Assembly (NCBI RefSeq): GCF_030867145.1
Contig: NC_134420.1
Location: 43,482,912 to 43,546,911, forward strand
DNA from: Opisthocomus hoazin
Lineage: Eukaryota; Chordata; Aves; Opisthocomiformes; Opisthocomidae
DNA: 64,000 nt
Reading direction: 5' to 3'
Shown piece after piece: positions 59,230 through 64,000 of the stretch. A program made the position numbers and the translations under genes. The notes beneath the pieces were generated by a model that did not search any database, was not told where the DNA came from, and saw only the letters and a list, made by a program, of their open reading frames with translations. Position 1 is the first letter of the stretch. Every line of letters starts with the position of its first letter.

Positions 59230-62200
59230 GTATCCTTTTCAGTATCAGAAATCCATTTGTGTCTATCTCTTTTGGTGTGCGTTCCAGTTTATGCTGTCTT
59301 CATAGCACTGACTGTCAAACAGTCAAGACAATGCAGAGGTTTCACAAATTTTGCACTTACAGTAAGTAGCACCATTTTGGCACCTTTCTGAAAGCATGGC
59401 TGATGTTCACGAGGGTCACCTGTTTAAATCCTCAGTCATTGAAATAAGGCTGGTACCATTTAAAGTAAGACAGGGAGAGCTTGCTCAGAGAGAACCAAGT
59501 ACCACCTAGACATGGAAAGTTATATTCATGGGGGAACTTTCAGGCTTAACTAATTATTACTTCAGGGGCTTACTTTTTTCTTTAAGTTTACAATAAAATA
59601 GATATTGAAATGACTGCAGCAATAAGAGCTGAATGTTACAGCTGTGTCTTGAGCCAAATAGCAGTAGCATCATTGTAAGATTAGGTTTGCGCTTTGATCT
59701 TGCTCCATGAAAGTCCAGGTGAGTTTTACTTTCTGTATCAATGGAAAGAGAGAAAGGCCTGAGAGGCGGAAATTTAGAAAACCAGGCATTGCCACAGAGA
59801 TCTTTTTCTTCCCCCCAACCCCCACTTTACACAGCTGTATTTTCATGTGTATGATTTGCAGGCTATTAGCTAAAATAAAATTTTAAAAAATGAACTACAA
59901 TCAATTACAAATACTAAAGTACAGTCCTGAATAATTAAACACAAATAGCAAGTAAATGAATTATATTACTGAATTCAAAGAAAATTAAACCAGGAAAATG
60001 TAGTACAAACAGTCATCTTCCTCCCCAGTTCTTCCAGTCCTGCTGCCTGCTCACTCTTCTCCAGCAATCCTTGTGCCTATGTTTGTTGTCGGTTAAATGC
60101 AGATCTACTGGTACAAAGAGGCTTCAGTTATACATCTGAAATACAGCTGCCACCTTGGAATCAAATACTTTATTTAGTTTATTTACCTTATTTAAGAATT
60201 AGTACATATGAAGAACATAGAAAAATTCTGTAATTTTTCTTGTAATTGTTCTCACTTCTTTACTGAAAAAGACCAAAAGGAAATAATTAATTTAACTTTT
60301 GTAAATATTTTAATGCTTGCTGTGTAATGGAACTCTGTCTCATTTACTGAACTTAGATATATATGTATGTGTATACATATACATAGATACGTATCTGTAT
60401 TTCCTTCCTGAGCTTCACAAATGCTGTGGTATTAATAAACGCTCCTAAATTCAGTTATATTATAAAAAAGCAACAATGAAATTTCAGCATGAAGACACTC
60501 TTAAGGTCTCTGAGCGATTGTGTAACTACATTTTTTGTGTTTGGTTATTATAGTTAAGGCTAGAACTACAAGTACTTGTGCATGAGCTTTGCTGAATTAG
60601 AGACTAACCTGACCTATTCAGTAATTGTATGTAAAAATGGCCCCGCGTGTTTCCATATGGTGTACTTTGAATCTGCAGTTACCTGATTTTTTTATCTTAG
60701 ATTGTTTGGAGTACTGATGATTCTAAATTCTGCCTGCCTGTGGTCATCGTTTTCATACTGAGAGGAATTGCCTGTAGTTACATACTTACAGTTGTCACCA
60801 GTAGCCCATTTAATAGCTGAGAAAGGCTTCTGTGTATGGTGCGAGTCTGTGCTGTGTAGAGGAGTTGCACTGTGCGCTCACACGAACATCTGCAATAGCT
60901 GCAATAGTGTCTGATGTCTCCTGTAGAAATTTGTTTCCTACATGGGTCTTATCTGCATGAGGACATGAATATAAATATTTGGAAAATAGGAGTGTTCATT
61001 ACTATCTTATTTGATAATACTGGAAATAATATAGGAAAAGCTCATGTCTGGTATGTCTCTCTTCAACACGTATGACACATACATGATATACACAATTTTT
61101 CCATTCAGAAATGTACTTTTATACCTTACACACTTCAGGAACAATTTTAAAATAAAACATTTTACTTCTTTATATGTACAAAATAATTCTCCCATTTAGG
61201 AAAAAGCGCTTTCCATAACTAGTTGAAATTAAGTGAGATACACCTGCAAAATCAAATGTAAAGCAGATGTGTAATGGTGAAGTGAGCTCTTTAGGGTTGT
61301 ATTTGGTTTTGACTACAACTTGAATAGCAGGCCAAAGAACAATTTAAGATCTGGCCTACAAGTGTCTTAGAGGTTAATGCAGTGCAAGCAATAATCCATC
61401 AATATGCCTTTCATAGTGTAGAAGATAATATCCCCACCTGGGATTAAACTATTATTTCCTTTACCAAGAAGTCTACGTTCGTGTGTTCTGCACAGTTAGC
61501 TTGCACGCCAGATATCTGACGGAGGCAGCACGGGTGCAGGTCTGTAACTGTGACCATCAAGCAGTATTTACAGCATCTTTGTGCACGGAGTGGCTGGTGG
61601 GAGACTGTCATGATGTCCGGACTCTGCACTGTTCTTTTTATGTACAGATCCGTAGGAAGTTCTTTGCGAAAGTGATAGTGGCTATTCTATACAGAAAGTA
61701 GCGTTTACTAACATGAAAAAAAATAGTAGGAAACTACATGAAATCAGAAAACATGAAAAATAGCTGATAGTCACTGAAGGCTATTCACCCATGCACAGAG
61801 CGAACCCCAGTTAAATGTAAAGGCTGAGACCGTCACGCAGGTGAAGTGTTGCTGGAGTCCACGCCAAGCCTGCAGCAGGCGCACCAATTCCTGACGCTTC
61901 CCAGCCGCAGTGCAGTCCCCCAGCGTTCCTGGCAGCGCAGCTCCTGCTGGTGCAGGACTCCAGCTCTCATTGCAGTCCAAGCACCCGCATTCACCCAGGA
62001 CAGCCCTGTCCTATCTCACGGCCCGGGTCTGGAGTCAGCTCTCAGGAAGGGCACCTTGGGCCCAAGGCAGAGACTGGGTCCAGCCCAACTCCTGCCCAAC
62101 AGGCTTCACACACAGTACTTGCATGTGGGTATGACACAGGGGTGTGTGATGCTGAGCAATGCACGAACCATTGCGAAGTTCTCATGCATACTGCAAAAAT

Positions 62201-64000
62201 GGACACGGATTAGGTACTAGCCAGTGAAGTAACTACTTTAACTCTAGAGCAGCCATGGCTTTTATGGAAGCTTCTATGTGTGAATTGTAAAGCATTTAGC
62301 CATTATATGATGTCCACTTTCCTTCTGAGAGTCGGTCACATACCTAAGGGTACCTGTGACAGAAAGACGTAACATTTCTAAAGTTCTTTGGTTTGTTTGT
62401 AAAATATCTCTTAAGTAGTGTTGTTGGGCCAGCTGAACAAACAAGTACTGCCGTTGTGCTAGGGTGTTGCTTCCTAACATGTTGGTAGCACCAGATGAGC
62501 CTCGCTCCTGTGTGTGAAGCAGGTGGGTGGGATTTTCTGTACCTTTGAAACTCCACCTTGGATGGCATAGGAGCTACTTTCTTGGTGTGATGATGACAAA
62601 GAGACTACAAAAACGCAAGTGTTACCACAGCAGCTTTGTGGGGAACAATGTGCTGGTAAGCATGAGAGCTTCTAAAATTACAAAAAATTGACTTTTCTAT
62701 TGCTTGAACTGATGAAGCAAAGCTTACTTGAAGACACATTATCTTACAGCGGAAACAGATACATATGTTCCCCTTGTGGGAGGAGAGGGGGAAGACAGGG
62801 TGCTTTAGGACCAAGCTTTTGAAGAATGTTGTCTTAATCCAAAAAAACCGCCATTACATTCCATTGCAACTAGCTGCTGCTGCTGCTCCTGGGAAAGTTC
62901 AAAAGCTTTGATACAGGGAGTGCTTCATGTGAATCAGCTGTGTTCTTCGCTCCCCCGTGGAGTAACACTTTCAGCATACCATGCATTGAAGTAGTAGGAA
63001 AATTGAATGATGGATTTATTCTGAGAATTTATAAGGATACACTTCAGTTTGTGCTGTAAAATAAGTGGATGAAACAGAAACCTGTACGGATTAGCTTGAA
63101 ACTGTTGTTCTAGAATAGCACAGAACTCGAAGGCACTATTTGTCTCCTGTTTAATGTCAGCATAGTTGTTTGAGGAAGAAATGGTCAGAAAGCATTAAGT
63201 GGGTTTTGGTGCCTGAAACTTGCCTGCCATTAGGCAGGCTAAACGTTACTTGAAGCGAATATTAGCAAAGGTAAAGTTGGAGTTTGTGACTCTAGATTTA
63301 AAAAAGAAGCAACTCCAACTAATCTTTAGTTGACTATGAGTGTCCAGGATGGAAATCAAAGTTTTGTAATGCTGTATGTTTGGTGGCAAACCATCTGCCC
63401 TATAAGTGCCCATGCTGTAATCTACAAAGCTTTTCTTTGTGCTTCTGGGTGTGTTACCTGATCACAAGGTGTTGGCTGCACTTTATCATCTCTTAAGCCT
63501 GTACACACCCTTAATTACTTGCCTGGAAAATCCTGAGCTATCTTAAAATGTCTCTGCGTGAAGAAGTTATTTATCCCATGCAAGTCCTAAATGTGGCTTT
63601 TTCCTTTCCTTCCCTCCTCCCTCCCCTCTCCCCTGCTTAACTCTCTGCCCATAGAATGATTTGGGGAAAGAGACACAAGACTGTGTCACGTTTACCTCCT
63701 CGTAGTAAGTATGTGCCAGAAAACTCTTTCTGACAGTACAAAAGTACCATTAATGTCTTTAATAAAGGCAGCTCTTAAAGTTACTAAGAGCCAGCATAGT
63801 ATTTAAATACCAGTTGTAGTAGAGGCCATTTACTTGTACTGCTGGGTACGCAGCCACCACCGTGCTGACTGAAATCCATAAACCAAAGGCAGGGAGGGCT
63901 CACCTCCTGCCTAGGCTGACAACTCGGTCAGAGTAATTCCTAGCTGGGTGCTCTCAAAACTTTCATTGCAAACTTTTATCTACAGCTGCAGAGATGAATA
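59230..64000 (+). other. AP4S1 intron 5 (partial)
   Basis: No match to the expected terminal exon (Asp-Lys-Val-His-Ile-Ile-Leu-Asp core) was found by eye, so it should lie to the right. The stretch includes a TA/TG tract (60355-60405), a GC-rich 300-bp patch (about 61820-62110), a (GCT)5 run at 62873-62887 and no other supported feature. Confidence 0.65.

Larger units (their letters stand above)
39520..64000 (+). other. AP4S1: AP4S1 (AP-4 complex sigma subunit) gene, 5' part
   Basis: AP4S1 is the small (sigma) subunit of the AP-4 adaptor heterotetramer (epsilon, beta4, mu4, sigma4), which sorts cargo such as ATG9A at the trans-Golgi network without clathrin. Three coding exons translate contiguously to the longin-type sigma fold of the family (138, 87 and 69 nt, all phase 0). 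A fourth starts with SELD. The remaining C-terminal exon (about 43 residues in the 144-residue human protein) was not seen and presumably lies past the right edge. A first non-coding exon probably ends at a donor in the CpG island, either GAG|GTGAGC after 39520 or CAG|GTGGGT after 39750. Intron 3 carries the antisense provirus. Exon sizes agree with the human cDNA boundaries I remember (138, 225, 294). Confidence 0.95.

Noticed and set aside
60355..60405. Alternating TA/TG tract
   Set aside because: Ordinary low-complexity sequence; no evidence for an origin or regulatory role.

Overview
The window is vertebrate nuclear DNA, almost certainly from a bird and probably a passerine. It is AT-rich intronic sequence with short, well-conserved coding exons, a single CpG island, an ancient CR1-like fragment and a young ERVL-type provirus whose LTR ends resemble those common in songbird genomes. 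It holds the 5' halves of two divergently transcribed genes that are also neighbours on human chromosome 14q12. STRN3 (striatin-3, the STRIPAK/PP2A scaffold) runs leftward. AP4S1 (sigma subunit of the AP-4 adaptor complex) runs rightward. Both start in one CpG island at about 38.1-40.0 kb that carries a perfect NRF1 palindrome.

Layout. From 1 to 39.2 kb, minus strand: STRN3 coding exons 1-8, with splice sites and phases agreeing at every junction (388 complete codons plus one base). They cover the Gly-rich N-terminus, the caveolin-binding and coiled-coil segment, the probable calmodulin-binding stretch and the acidic linker. The WD40 half lies off the left edge. Intron 1 is about 20.8 kb. From 39.5 to 64 kb, plus strand: AP4S1 with a non-coding first exon, three certain coding exons (98 residues) and a short fourth exon encoding at least SELD. 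The last coding exon was not found and should lie beyond the right edge.

The most distinctive element is a 6,628-bp provirus in antisense orientation in AP4S1 intron 3 (49116-55743). Its two 414-bp LTRs differ at only two positions, and it is flanked by a near-perfect 5-bp duplication. It has open gag (663 aa) and pro-pol (1,054 aa after the first seven codons) reading frames and no env. Gag and pol share one frame and are separated by a single UAG codon. Ten nucleotides after that UAG is a 6-bp hairpin whose whole loop is complementary to a downstream hexamer, which is the layout of a gammaretrovirus-type readthrough pseudoknot. Protease, reverse transcriptase, RNase H and integrase active-site residues are all present. 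Gag has two N-terminal hydrophobic segments and no CCHC zinc knuckle.

Apart from these genes, the provirus, the ancient CR1-like remnant and small repeats or hairpins, the intronic DNA shows no further genes that I can support. I found no tRNA, rRNA or CRISPR array.
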